A DNA stretch of 64,000 bases from Phytopythium helicoides (GCA_024867545.1 JANFNE010000039.1:62001-126000), one strand, 5' to 3'. Positions 20,817-32,416 are shown, counted from the first letter of the stretch. The notes: a model not told the origin generated them from the sequence alone. Numbers and translations are program-made.

Positions 20817-23806
20817 TCACCGCTTCTCGAACCGCGCGCGCAGGGCGGCGACGCCAGACAGCGACTCTCGCTCCTGCTGGCGGTCAGTGTCTGCGTCGCC
20901 ACCCCCGTCTGCTGGGCGGTCAAGCGGTATGGCGTCGGGTACAGCCTTCCGCCGCTGCTTCATTTGTGCAGCAATTGATTTGATCTGGTCCATCCCAGTC
21001 GGAGCCTGCACTTGCCGACATGGACGTCGCCGACGATGAAAACGACGCAGGCGCAGCTCGGCCGTGGTGGCTTAGCCGATGCAATCTCGTAATGACTCGG
21101 AGGCACAGCCTCGCCGTTTTCTCTTGCAGATTCAGCCGAAAGCCCTGACGTGTCGATACTAGCAGCTGAGCGAGACTTGATGAGGACGCTTCTTTCGCCG
21201 CTTTTCCGGCGTTGGCGCTGGCGGAGTGTCTTGCGGTGCAGGCATCTCTGATCTGCTCCGTCTCGACTCCTTCTCGATCCCAGACTTCTTGCTGGCATCT
21301 TCACGCTCAGCTCCGGGGCTCGCCTCGGCAATAGACTCAGGGACGCATGAGAATATTGTGGCTCGAGTGTGGTCGCAGAAGTGTTGATGCCCTTCTTGAT
21401 GGTGACGGAGACAATGTGTTGCTGCTCGATTGCCGCGGCGGCAACTCCTCATGAATGCGTTGGGCTCACCGACATGCCTCGAGCCAAGCGGAGCTGGTCG
21501 TTAAACTTGCGCGAGTTTTTCTTTTTCTTCTTTTCCTTCTTGACCTTGTCACTGGACGCGTCGTCGCTCTCGATTAATGTTGGTGGCCCGAGGCCGCCGT
21601 CACTGACGGAGCGAGAGCCAAATAAGTCTTCCCATGACTCCTCGCCAGCTGCGAGATTAGCGGCCATTGAGCTCGACACAATTAACTTCATCTCCTCCAA
21701 ATCCCGAGCACTTGTTGTTGTGCTTCGAGTTGAAGACCCTCGAGGCAATGGAAGTGCATCAGCGATGGCATCAACGGGAGATGAAGATGATGGGACCGCG
21801 ACCACGCGCCAGAGGGCGGAATCTCTGACCGCCACTTCCATTAGCTCCAGAGGGCAATGACGACCAATCTGGCAGCGAAAACGACGAAAACTGCACTTCC
21901 TGAACGGTAGGCTCGAAGGTGTCGCCGTCTGCCAGATGCAGCCTCGACGGTGACTGTGCGGGGAGCTGCAGCTTCATTTATTTGTGCGGATTGCACCGAC
22001 GCGAGTAGAGAGATGCGCTGCTCTTCGCCCGAGCTCGTATGCAAAGCAAACGTTCTGCACGAACTGCTGAACCTGCTTCCGCGAGTAGCCGAACGACACG
22101 AGATGGTAAATGAACGCCGTCACTTGGCCGTACACAATGTTGTGCACGTGCAGCACAAGCTGCGCGCGCTCAGCTGCGGACAGAAAGTACCACGGCAGCT
22201 CCTGCGGATTCTTGCTCAGCTCTTCACCGAGACTGTGGAGCAAAGCATTTCCCCAGAATTCCGGTACACTCCAAGCCGGGTGATTCTGCAGCGCAGGCGT
22301 GCAGAAACTCCTTCTTCTTTCCCCTCCTGCTTTCTTCACCGCTGCTAGACGAAGACGACGTGACGCGGTAGAATGTCTGAATCATGTTCATCATGTTCTT
22401 GATCGTCTTGATGTCTTGCTTCTCGGAACTTGCATCCAACAGCAAGCGAATGGTCGTAGAAAGCTGGTTGTAACCTTCGCGCGTGAGCTCTTGGCTGCGA
22501 GCACGCTGATGGTTCAGGCAATTCAGCACCACTCTACGCACAATAGCGATCCGGTACATGCTGAGCGCGGAGGGCATCAGTGAATCGGCTGCGGTGCTTG
22601 GCTGAGAGAGACTGTGGAGCAGTTGGCGGTGCTCCGGTCGCGCTCCCAGCTTCCATTCCAGCGTTGGATTGCCTGCTGCTGGCATCAGCGACGAGGAGCG
22701 GATCGGGGTCGACAAAACAACTGGCAACGAAATCCTTGATGATTTCAATGTCGTTCACGGAGATGCCACCTGCTTTCACCTTGACAACATCGTCGGGCGA
22801 GGCAAGCGCCAGGTATGTCATGGGTTCTGAGGCTTCGAGCGCGCGCTGCTCTTGATGCCAGCCTCGGTGCCATTCAAGGATGTACAGCGCCTTGGCATGT
22901 CGATGTGTGAGCTCAGGCTGCATGCTGTCCACGATGTACTGCTGGACCACCGACTCGCGATCCATCTCCTTGAGGAATCTCTGCAAGCCCGTCATGGCTT
23001 CTATTTCGGCTTGCAAAATGGCGACCTTGGTCTCAACAAACTGGTTGATCACAATCAGCAGGGTGTCCATTCGGTCCTCTTCCATGCTTTGCGACAGCTC
23101 TGTGGCTTCTTCGACGACTTCGTCTCGACGCGCAATGCTGGCATACAGAATCGCGCGGGCGTCGTCGAACTCGGCGGTAGCAGCCTCGTCTTCCGCAAAC
23201 GCGTTGGAAAAAGCGGTACTGCGCGAGTTGGTAGGCGCGGATAACCTCTGGGTTGCCTGGTTGAACCTCGTAGGTGGATTCGTTGGCCTCGAGCACGGTT
23301 CGCCAGTGCGCGAGTTCCTCCTCTGCGCGCTCCTTGCGTCCGCGGGCCTTCTCCATCTTCTTCTCTGCGAGCATGACGTCCTGCACGGTCTTCTGCACGA
23401 GGTTGTACACGTCCCTGGCCCACTTGCGCGAGCGGCCCGAGTTGTCGAGCGGCCGCGTCATCTCAAGGTACGCCTTGCTGGCCTCGAGGTGCTTCTGCCC
23501 CAGCAACTGGTTGTAGCGCTTCATCTGGTCGAAGAAGTTGGCGAAGCAGGACTGCGCGACCTCCTGCGGCTGCATGGTCGTCACGCAGGCGTCGCTCAGG
23601 TGCATCTGCGCCACCATGTGCTGCGTGGCCGACGCCGCCTTGAGGTACTTGCGCAGCTGCTTGCGCACCTTGACGCCGCTCTCCACGCGGTCGCTCACGC
23701 GCACGAACGGCACCTGCCGGAACGTCGGCGAGCCGCTGCCGCCGTGGAGCGGAGTGGGCCGCTCGCCCAGCATATAGGGCGGCGCGGGCACCGCGCTGGC
23801 CGCCAT
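20817..23806 (-). CDS. BAR/F-BAR-like coiled-coil protein with SBF2/KIAA0513-like domain
   Basis: ATG at 23806 opens a Pro/Ala start, then a long charged helical region (about 23750-22850) with the spacing of BAR/F-BAR membrane-bending domains. A second domain (about 22600-21990) reads like the SBF2/KIAA0513 fold (REGYNQLSTTIRLLLD, FWGNALLHSL, FGYSRKQVQQFVQNV). The tail is basic, Ser/Lys-rich and ends at 20817. A run of five A (23208-23212; T on the coding strand) contains one base too many: text on both sides is conserved but in different frames. More frame changes follow (near 22270, 22030, 21900 and 21460), some of which may be introns. The likely role is membrane remodelling in endocytic traffic, which is inferred from the domains. 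Confidence 0.6.
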
Positions 23807-24109
23807 CTCCGCCTGCGCCGCGCCTTTCTCGAGGGGAAATGGACAACATGTCACTCCAGTCTCGACGTCGCGTTGTCATGGCTTCGATTGAATTGGGAAT
23901 TACGAGAGAGTCAGGTTCAATTACTTAAATAGATGCTCTTTTCACCTACATTACAACTATAGATGAAAAGTCTTTTGGAAAAGTACAGAGGTAGGATGTA
24001 AGCAGCGCTCTATTTAGAGCAAGATCGCGCCGAGCCGCCCCCCTTTCAACCAGAAAGCGAAGAGAAAGAAATCCAAGCGTCGAGCGGGGGAAAGCGCGCT
24101 GCGTTTACG

Positions 24110-25024
24110 ATGGTGCGCGGCTCGGAGAGCATTGGGAGGCGGATGGAGGTGTGCAGAGGGCTCACGTGGTGCTGCTGCGCGCGTTTTTGGCTTTACGACA
24201 GTCGATCCTCTCGTACAACGGCGCGGCGATCATCGCCATGGCGGGAAAGGACTGCGTGGGCATCGCATGGTGCGCTAAGCGGCGATCCGTTGTGGCGGCA
24301 GTGGGTAGTGGGCTCACTGGAAGGCGGTGGTGCTGGTGGTGATGATGCAGCGACACGCGACTCGGACTGCAGGCGCAGACGGTGGCGATGGACTTCCAGA
24401 AGGTGTTCCGCGTCACGGACAAGACGTTCCTGGGCCTCGCGGGCCTCGCCACGGACGTGCAGTCGGTCTCTCAGCTGTGAGTGCACCTTGACATGTGAGG
24501 GTGAGAGGGTGTAGAGCTGACGAGAAGGTGGCAGGCTCAAGTTCAAGATCAATATGTACAAGATGACGGAGGAGCGCGACATCAAGCCCAAGACGCTGAG
24601 CGCGCTGCTGTCGAGCATGATGTACGAGAAGCGCTTCGGCCCGTGGTTTGTTGAGCCGGTGATCGCCGGCTTGACAGAGGACAACAAGCCGTTCCTGTCG
24701 AGCATGGACTGCCTTGGCTGCGAGATGATGACCAAGGACTTTGTGGTCGCTGGAACCATGGAGGAGGCACTCTACGGCATGTGCGAGTCCATGTACAAGC
24801 CGGACCTGGTCCGTTGGTAGCATTATTGTAGTTTGTTGATGCCGTGCGAGATGCTTACTTGCATTATTTGCACTTTGCAGGAGCCGGAGGACCTGTTTGA
24901 GACGCTGTCGCAGTGCCTTCTGTCGGCATGTAACCGCGACGCGCTCTCGGGCTGGGGTGCTGTCGTTCACATCATTACCCCCAAGGGCATCACCTCGAAG
25001 AAGCTACAGTCACGTCAGGACTAA
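24110..25024 (+). CDS. PSMB3: Proteasome subunit beta type-3
   Basis: Five exons give a complete subunit of about 205 residues. Exon 1 is only the ATG (24110-24112). Introns are 24113-24201, 24270-24350, 24477-24534 and 24809-24880, all GT..AG. The protein opens MSILSYNGAAIIAMAGKDC and shows FQKVFRVTDKTFLGLAGL and the C-terminal GWGAVVHIITP. Like orthologues it has no N-terminal catalytic Thr after processing, so it is a structural member of the 20S beta ring. The donor after the ATG (GTGCGC) is the same as the donor of the next intron. It lies divergent from the F-BAR gene, about 300 bases apart. Confidence 0.93.
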
Positions 25025-25308
25025 GCGCGCGCGTACAGAGAAGTCTGGGTCACGCTTTCATTTCCTCGCCATTGGAATAGCAGCAGAGCGAGGGAGCGGC
25101 GAGCGGCGAGTGGGTGCGAGCGACAACGCATGTATGCCGCGCGTTCGGCTGCTGCTACAGTGAGGAAAAACGAGCATCACCCGTATCAACACGACAGCGC
25201 TCTTGCGTGATAAGGTCTTGTCTGCTATTGCATCAGTTCATGCGGAGAGCTGTGGACAGAGAGACGGGAGCAGAAACAGTTTAGAACACATGCAGCTACA
25301 GCCTTCAT
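25025..25308. other. Intergenic between convergent genes
   Basis: This is 3' flank of the proteasome gene and of the U2SURP gene. No feature is recognised. Confidence 0.4.
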
Positions 25309-28300
25309 CTACAGTGGCTCTCCGTCGAGATCCTCGTCGAGCGGCGCACCATCTAGCTCTTCGTCCAGTGGCTCACCGTCCAGGTCTTCGTCCAGTGGCT
25401 CACCGTCCAGATCTTCGTCCAGTGGCACGCCGTCCAGGTTTTCTTCACCGTCAAGGGGCTCGCCATCAATATCTTCATGTTTCTGGTCATCTTCGTCCAT
25501 CGGAACGCCATCAATGTCTTCCTCGCCATCGAGCGGAACGCCATCGATGTCATCATCATTTGCTGATGCCTGCTTTGCATGAGGCCGAGAAGTATTGCCT
25601 TCCAGGTCAAGCTCGTCCATCGGCTCCCCATCCAACTCATCTGCATCGTTCTCCATGGGTTCTCCGTCGAGGTCCTCGTGGCTGGACTCGCCAGTTCTGA
25701 TCGCTGAGTTCTGTGCGACCTTCTTGGATTCAGTTGGGACAGTGTTGCGTTCAACTTGCGGAGCTGTGGTGGGTCTTGAGGCAGGGGTAGCACTCGTCGT
25801 AGAATTTGCTGTGACCTGGAGAAGTGAATTCCTTGAGCCACTGCAGGCGTGCAAATAGCTCCTTTGCTGATCCAGACGACAAGATTCCCGCCTGCTTGCA
25901 CGCTTTTCGCAGTCGCTCTTCGTCTTTAGCCACTAACTTGCTTCAGCAGCTCGCTGTGGCTGTCCATAAATTCGGCTTCATCGATTTTTCTCAGGAAAGT
26001 TGCGTTCAGTCCAACAAGGTAGCCAGGTGGGAACAAGCTCCAGCTTTCCCAGGCTGTCAGCACACTCAACACCTTGTCTTTCATCACATTCGCTGACATA
26101 CGGCCCACAATGTTCTTGTGAGATACTCGGAGAACATCCATGATCTCGGGCAGGCAATCCTGAAATGTGGTGCGGAACAATGACGCATTTTTCACAGCTG
26201 CCGAGCTGTTGTGTAGAATGTCGGATGCGACAAATAGCAACCCGACAAGAGCGACTGCCGAAGAGTCTTCACGCCGGTGGAACGCTTCGCGAAGGATATT
26301 GACAATATCAACCGCTGCCTCCGAGTTATCCAGAGCAAAACCCATCACTCTTTTCACGGACTCACGCTCAAGTGTTAAGTCTGCCAACAAGTCTTGAAGC
26401 TCGTCGTAAGCGTCTTGAGGAAGCCTGTTGGGCTCACGGCCGCTCTCGAGTTCCCTGGCGCGAGCAATTTGCTGTCCAGTAGCAAACTTTTCGATTCGAG
26501 CTGAGTCGGACGGCTCATGCGAGCCCCAGCTCTTGTCAGTGTTCCAATTTCGGCAAGGACTACGGCTCCGACTCCGACTTTGGCTACGTCGATCATACCG
26601 ATCATGACGTTTTGGTGATCGGGATTGTGAGTTCGAGCGATGATGCTGTCGACGAGGACTTGGAGATGAGGAGTAACCGGATCCAGACGAGTACGAGCGC
26701 GCACGCCGTCCAAACTGGTCCTCTCGATCATTATCACGGTGACTTGACCGGCTAAACGAATCATTGCACCTTCGGCTCCTGCTCCTGCTTCTACTTCTGC
26801 TTCTGCTCCGACTCCGACGCCTTGAACGGCTTCTGCTTCTCGACGGACTCCGACTGGGGCTTCGATGACGATTACGGCGAGGTGAATCCGGGTAGCTACG
26901 CCTGCTATCTCTTGACCTTGAGCGGCTGCGGGATCGATAGTGTTTTGGAATAGGAGGTGGCACCCACACAGATCCGTTAGCAGACATCTGGAAAGGCTCC
27001 ACTCTCCATTCGTGCTCCTTGTCACCCATCGCGAATGAGTAAACGCGCCACCGATAGTAAAGGGCATCCGGTGAGTTCGTTTCAAACAGGAATCGGTAAG
27101 ACGGATTCCCTGTCTCGCGTGCTCGGATAGCATTTTCGAACTGGAGTCCATCGGCAGCCACGTACTTCGCCAAACGATCCACAAGGTGCTTGGTGTCTTT
27201 GTTGGAAGGAATCTCAATCACAACTCGCTTGGTTTGTTGACTCGGCACCACACTGCTGACGAGTGGCGCTGAACCAGGAGTCGGATGCCACTGGAGCTGA
27301 TAAGATGGAAGCTGCTGGAAGTGTGCTGCCTGACGTACGTAAGCTGTGATCAATCTTCACAGCTTTACCCCAGCCAACTATCATCGGCTGGCCTTCAAGC
27401 TGCCGAGCGCGTGCGAAAAATCGATGGGCACCACTGTCAGCCTCAGCGAGCAGTGACAAAACAGTGGTAGACTCGACAAACCTCTTTGTTATGCAGGTTG
27501 ACACGCGCACTATCAGCCTCGGTGCGCGTGAAAAAGCTGACAAACCCGCAGTTTCGCCTGCGCGCACGTTCCTCCTCGGACCGCGGCCACATGATCTTGA
27601 CCGAGTATATCTGACCGTACCGCCCGAACTCCCTCTGCACACACGCAAAATATCGGAGTGAGTAGGGCCAAAAGCATGAAGAAATATCAAGAGCCAACGC
27701 ACCTGCAGTAATTCCTCCGTCACAGTCGGCGCGAGGTTTCCGACGTAAAGGTTGGTCGTATCCGGGTCACCAGGATCGAAAGATCCTTTAGAGATGCTGC
27801 GCCCTTCTTCATCCACGTAGGTACCGCTTGTTCCGCGCTCTTTCATCTCCTCCAGAAACTCGTCGATCGCTCTCCGTTTCCTTGGCTGCTCGTACGAATT
27901 GTGTTGCTCCCTCCTTTGCTGTCGCTCTTGGTCCTTCTGCTTCATCTCTTCCAGCATCCGGTCCATCTCTGACATCCTCTTCTTCTGCCCAGGAACCTGC
28001 TGCTTCCTCGGCTCGGGTCAGCGGCACCAGCAAACGCGCTCGCAACCGGCAGCTTGGACTTGAGCCTGTATGCTGCTCCACTTCCACCAGCACTGTTTCC
28101 CTGCATGACAGCACCGTACAACAACAGTCAGCCCCGCACTCACCTAGCAACTAGAAATTGCTCATGGATCGCACCTCTGCGCGCACGAAGCGCTTGCCGA
28201 GCCTGTCGTCCTCGTCATCGAAGGACGCGACGAAGTCGGCGTAGATCTCGGCTGCCTCGGCGTCCGCCTTGCGCTTCCTGGCCTCCCGCTCCTCTCGCTC

Positions 28301-28567
28301 CTTTCCCAACCCACGCAGCCCCACAGTCAGCCGCTCCGCTCCACAGAAACTGCCCCACAGGCCCCAGCAAGCAGCGCCACCTTCTCGAACTTGGTCTTCT
28401 TCTGCTGTCCCCAGCACGAAGCGCGCCAGCTTGTCGTCCGTCAGCGCCGCTAGAGAGCTCGGCTGCATCTCCTCGCTGTCCATGCCCCACGGGAGCCGCG
28501 CCGCGCCAGGAGCGTCGCTGTTGGCCTCGCGGGGCTCCGGATCGGCCGCGCGACTCCGCCGCCCCAT
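25309..28567 (-). CDS. U2SURP: U2 snRNP-associated splicing factor U2SURP (SR140)
   Basis: Domain order matches the SR140 family. The N-terminal part contains AEIYADFVASFDDEDD (28260-28180). An RRM has LYVGNL (RNP2) in the exon ending at 27702 and CGFVSFF (RNP1) near 27550. A SURP module follows (LVDRLAKYVAADGLQFE, near 27180), then a long RS-rich region (26950-26550), a CID-like helical domain (26450-25950) and an acidic tail of ten x-D/N-x-DG-x-P-L/M repeats ending at 25309. It acts in spliceosome recruitment with U2 snRNP. Introns 28101-28174 and 27635-27702 are clear, and others lie near 27220-27470 and 25860-25930. A run of four C (28409-28412) and a site near 28008 look like one- or two-base indels. 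Confidence 0.88.
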
Positions 28568-29035
28568 GGTGACTGCGCTTCAGTATGCCAAGTGATGCTT
28601 GGCTGGAAAGGGGGGTTATTGTAAGGTACGTGGTCGGTTCTGTGCATAGTTCACTTCAACGTGCATGGCAGATGTGTTTGAACTCGAAATGCGACGCAGC
28701 ACCACAGACTCGATCGACGTGCGTGTGGCATTCAGTTGTGGATGTTGTTGGTTGGGTGGAGCTGGTTAGAGATTAGGGATTTGCCTTGGGGAGGTGAAGT
28801 GCGTAGCCTTTCAGGACAGACTTGGTGGAGTTGACAAGGGAGCTCGTGGATTCCTGTGAGCTGCTTGAGCGACTTGAATCCGTAGGACTTGAACACCATC
28901 GACGCTTTTTACCGAACGGTTTGAGGCTCTCATTGAAAGTACTCAATATGCATCTGACTACGTGAACTAGCTGCACAGCACAACAACTCCTCCAACCACA
29001 TGCAATATCGTCCTCGTGAAGCAAGACGCCACCAC
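28568..29035. other. Intergenic interval
   Basis: This is the 5' flank of U2SURP. Nothing recognisable as a gene or repeat is seen. Confidence 0.4.
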
Positions 29036-29660
29036 TCAGGCTCGCAGGCGTTCGGTCTTCGGCTTCTTCGAAGCGCGAGAACGCTTCGATCCATGTCGAG
29101 CACCCTTATATTTTGGAAGAACAGTTGGTGGAGCAACCAATTGGACTCCGGTAGTCTTGCCATTCGTACGCAGTGTCGTTGTCGTTGCTTGAACGCCGTG
29201 CTCTTTCAAAGTAACAGAATACTTTGATCCAACTCGAGCGTTGCTGGGCTTTCGAGAAGGCACTGCCGACGCAACTCCTCGATCTGCATCAATCTTGACT
29301 TCTGAGCGAGCAATTTGTCTCCGCGAGTTCATAGCAAACGGCTGAATGTTCTTCGAGACGCGAGCCTTCATTGTCGAAACTACTAGCGGGACACCAGCTT
29401 GACGCGTATTAGACTGATTCTCGAAGCTCGATTGGACACCAAACGTGCAGATCAGCCTCACCCCGTCTTCTTGTGACCTGCACGTTCGATACCAACTATC
29501 GCCCACACGTTCGCATCGGCAGCAGACACAGGCTACACGTAGTCGTAAATGACTGGGTCCAACAAGTCCTTCCGAGCTGTCCTCAGTCGGTAGCAACAAG
29601 CCAACGAACTGCCGTCACGCTCAAGGCAACTAACACTCGAGTTGTTGCTCTGAAGCGCCG
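29036..29660 (-). CDS. Basic Cys-containing hypothetical protein beside the GNAT gene
   Basis: A minus-strand frame stays open from about 29660 to TAG/TGA at 29036. It gives up to 200 residues with a Cys cluster (ACVCCRCERVGDSWYRTC) and a strongly basic C-terminus (Arg/Lys/Thr-rich). No ATG fits an obvious start within the frame, so an upstream exon is needed if the gene is real. The segment 29420-29660 is partly duplicated at 37462-37780 downstream of the other GNAT copy. I do not recognise a family. Confidence 0.3.
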
Positions 29661-30680
29661 ATGATTTCGTGCTTTGACTCATAGCTATCTGCTTGACAGC
29701 TTCAAACGCGACCACGTTTGTTTCCCATCCATTCGCATGACAAAAGATCAAGCGATACACCAGATCATCATTGCGAGAAGGTATCATTTATACTGGTTTG
29801 CCACCTAACTGCCGACTCACGGCTTTGCATGCACAAACGGAGCCGTGAGCTCCGACAACCGCAGCTTCTGCTTTCCGTTCTCGTCAAAGTTCTCGGGGTC
29901 CAACCAGCGATCGAACGCGTCCTGCAGTCCTCCTCGCCAATCCTTGTCGATGATTGAGAACCACATTGTGTCGCGATCACGGCCCTTGTACACGACAGCT
30001 TGTCGGAACAGACCCTCGAAAGTGAACCCGAAGCGAGCGGCAGCACTGCGCGACGGGAAGTTGAGGCTGTCACATTTCCACTCGTAGCGGCGGTATCCGA
30101 GGTTGAAGGCGTTGTCTGCAAGTAGGTAGATGGCTTCTGTGGCTGCACGAGTCTTAGCGAGTCGAGGAGAGTAATACACGTGGCAAACCTCGATGGCTCC
30201 GTGCTCCGGATTGATGCGCAAGTATGATACGAATCCGACAGCTCGTCCGTCCACAACGATGGCGTAGAACTGCGGGTCGCTTGTACTTGCAGCGCTGACG
30301 CACCACCTCTCGTACTCATCAATGCTGGAGAAAGGGCCAGTGGTGAGGTATGTCCAACAAGCGTCGTCGACCTCCTCGGACTGGGCCTCCCACAAGTCCT
30401 TCAGGTGGCGCTCCGTGCTCAAAGGTTCCAGCTGGCAATAGCGTCCTGTGAGCGTCTGGTGAGGAGGGAACGGTGGTGGCGTCCAGTGCTTCATTGAGGC
30501 TCCAACAGGCTGTCCGAATTCGTTGACCCTGGCCGCTGCATTGCTCCGGTAGCTAGTGTGGCAAACTTGGTGAATCGCGGGACCGATCGACGTCGGAGAA
30601 GTGAGGAGCGGGCTGAAACGCAGCGAGTGAGCCACGCCATTTGCAAGGAACTCGGCCGAATGAGTACTGAGGGGGTCACC
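29420..30680 (-). repeat. Inverted duplicate, copy A (GNAT gene plus 3' flank)
   Basis: This segment matches 36470-37780 in opposite orientation, through the GNAT coding region and about 400 bases of downstream flank. The match is highest in the acetyltransferase and patchy beyond. Copy A has about 30 extra bases in the flank (near 29500), with GT..AG-like ends. Confidence 0.8.
29817..30640 (-). CDS. GNAT-family N-acetyltransferase, copy A (frame break after targeting peptide)
   Basis: The acetyltransferase region reads without interruption from about 30545 to TGA 29817-29819. It contains RYCQLEPLS, VVDGRAVGFVSYLR, the acetyl-CoA-binding strand-helix region after VCHVYYSP and RRYEWKCDSLN, which resembles RimJ/RimL-type enzymes. 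An ATG at 30640 opens a different frame with an Arg/Ser-rich sequence typical of a mitochondrial targeting peptide. The paralogue at 36483 joins the two in one frame. Here one base is missing near 30546-30547, so translation from the first ATG would run out of frame. Translation could begin at an internal Met (MKHWTPPP). It is close in sequence to copy B. Confidence 0.75.
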
Positions 30681-30935
30681 ACGGCAGAGCGGTCTCGCCA
30701 ACCTAATTTTCTCGTGGCTCCTGCACCGTTCTTGTGGCCATTTGGTCGGTAGAAGGGCCACGGCGTGGTGTTTGCACATGCATGTTGCGTCATGCTTGTT
30801 GAGTCGGCGAGGGAGTGCCAGGACTCCACCGAGTGCGTACTGAGCCAAAACACCGGAACTGATCGAATTCGCGATAGCTTTTGCAATGCAGGACTCGCAT
30901 CTCTATGGGGGATGAGGCCAATACTAGCGACGTCT
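30641..30935. other. Short intergenic interval
   Basis: This is the 5' flank of GNAT copy A and the 3' flank of the mucin-like gene. No feature is recognised. Confidence 0.35.
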
Positions 30936-32416
30936 CTACATGATGGAGTCGTCGATTTCGACTTCATGCAATGGAGCATACAGCCACGAACAGCACAAGT
31001 TCACACGACAAGGGGCAAAAGCTGCTTGAGTTATAAAGACGACACTACCGGCACGGCACACTATGTAAATACCTACAAGGGTCACGCCCTTGACGGACGT
31101 GCCCGGGTTGAGCGATGTGCCAGGCTCGAAGGACGCGCCGGGCTCGAAGGAAGTGCCGGGCTCGAAGCTGGCACCAGGCTCGAAGGACGTGCCCGGCTCA
31201 TAGGAGGTGCCAGGAGCGTACGACTGGCTCGGCTGCGATGCGTTGGTCACGCGGTAGACGCTAAAGGTGCTGCTGCTGGACGAGTTGAGCGGGCTAGCGA
31301 GCGAGACCTGTGGCGACGCGTAGGCGTCCAGCTCCTCTGCCTGCATCTTTGGTGCCTGGCGCTGCGAGATGGCCTCGTCAATGTCCACTCCGTCGTCGTC
31401 ATCGTCCACCTGCACCTGCTGCTTGAGAGTGAAGCGCGGCTCGGCGTACGCGTTCGAGTCCTTGCGCTGCAGCATGGGGACGCCTTGGATCGACTCCTTC
31501 CGTGAGAGCATGGGCGTGAAGGACGAGGTGCTCGCGTTCGACTCCTTGCGCGCCGTGTTGACAGCGCCGTACATGTCGGGGCCTCCGTTCGGTGGCACTG
31601 CCGCGTTTGCGTTGGTGGTCGCGACAGCAGCGCCAGGAGCGTAGCCTCCCGCGGGGTCCTTGTTGCGCATGGCGGCCACGGCCTCCTTCTGTCGCTGTTC
31701 GGCCGCGAGTCCAAAGTTGTTGGTGTTGGAGCGCGGCGCCTCAAAGAAGAGGTCGCTCGGTCGGTCGTCATCGAGCTCGTTTCTGCGCTTGCGCACGAAC
31801 ACCATGATGACGGCAATGGCCAGCACCACCACGGCGCCAACCACCGCCGGGACGAGCCATCCGGACACGGAGCTCGAGTCGCTCGTGCTGGTGCTGGTGG
31901 TCTCGGAGCTGCCAGAGTCGGACGAGGACGGCGCCTTGGTGCCGTACGTAGCCGACGTCTCCGATCCGTCGAGCGCCGCGTTGCCGTCCGCCTCTCCCTC
32001 CGTGGACGCGGACGCAGCCGCCGACGTCGCCACTGGCGCGGCCGTCGTCGTCGCTGGCGCCGTCGTCGTGGGCGTGGGCGTCTCCTCCTCCTCGCTCGCG
32101 CTCGCCGAATCCGCCGCGCTCGTCGGCAGCAGGGCGCCGTCGTCGTGGGCACCGGCGTCTCATCCTCCGCACTCTGCGCTCGCCGAATCCTCCGCGCTGG
32201 TCGTCGCTGGCGCGCTGGTCGTCGGCGTCGGGCGTCGTCGTCGTCGGCGTCTTAGTCGTCGTCGTCGGCGTCTTAGTCGTCGTCGTTGGCGTGGCCGTCG
32301 TCGTCGATGGCGACGTCGTCGAGTTGCTGCTCGTCGTCTCGCCCGCGTCCTGCGCCAGCGCCGCGAGCGCCAGCGCCGCCCAGCAGCAGCAGCAGCAGCA
32401 GGCGCCGCGCGCTCAT
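30936..32416 (-). CDS. Type I membrane protein with Ser/Thr-rich ectodomain and PGTS/PGAS repeats
   Basis: ATG at 32416 gives a signal peptide (MSARR followed by a Leu run and an Ala-rich cleavage region). A mucin-like ectodomain of Thr/Pro then Ser/Thr/Ala repeats follows. The transmembrane helix is WLVPAVVGAVVVLAIAVIMVF, stopped by RKRR. A cytosolic tail of about 250 residues contains two RKES motifs, an RKDS, an acidic cluster and seven hexapeptides of the type F/Y-E-P-G-T/A-S (31093-31218). A CCC run (32379-32381) seems to hold one base too many, separating the signal peptide from the rest. A further shift occurs near 32180. The architecture suggests a cell-surface sensor or cell-wall-contacting protein, which is inference. 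The last 40 residues before TAG 30936 may be read-through. Confidence 0.55.

Noticed and set aside
22880..23932. 350-codon plus-strand frame rich in Leu/His/Arg
   Set aside because: It is antisense to the BAR/F-BAR-like gene, whose coding strand shows conserved helical text.
31247..32152. 301-codon Arg-rich minus-strand frame
   Set aside because: It is a shifted shadow of the Ser/Thr/Ala-rich coding sequence of the mucin-like gene.
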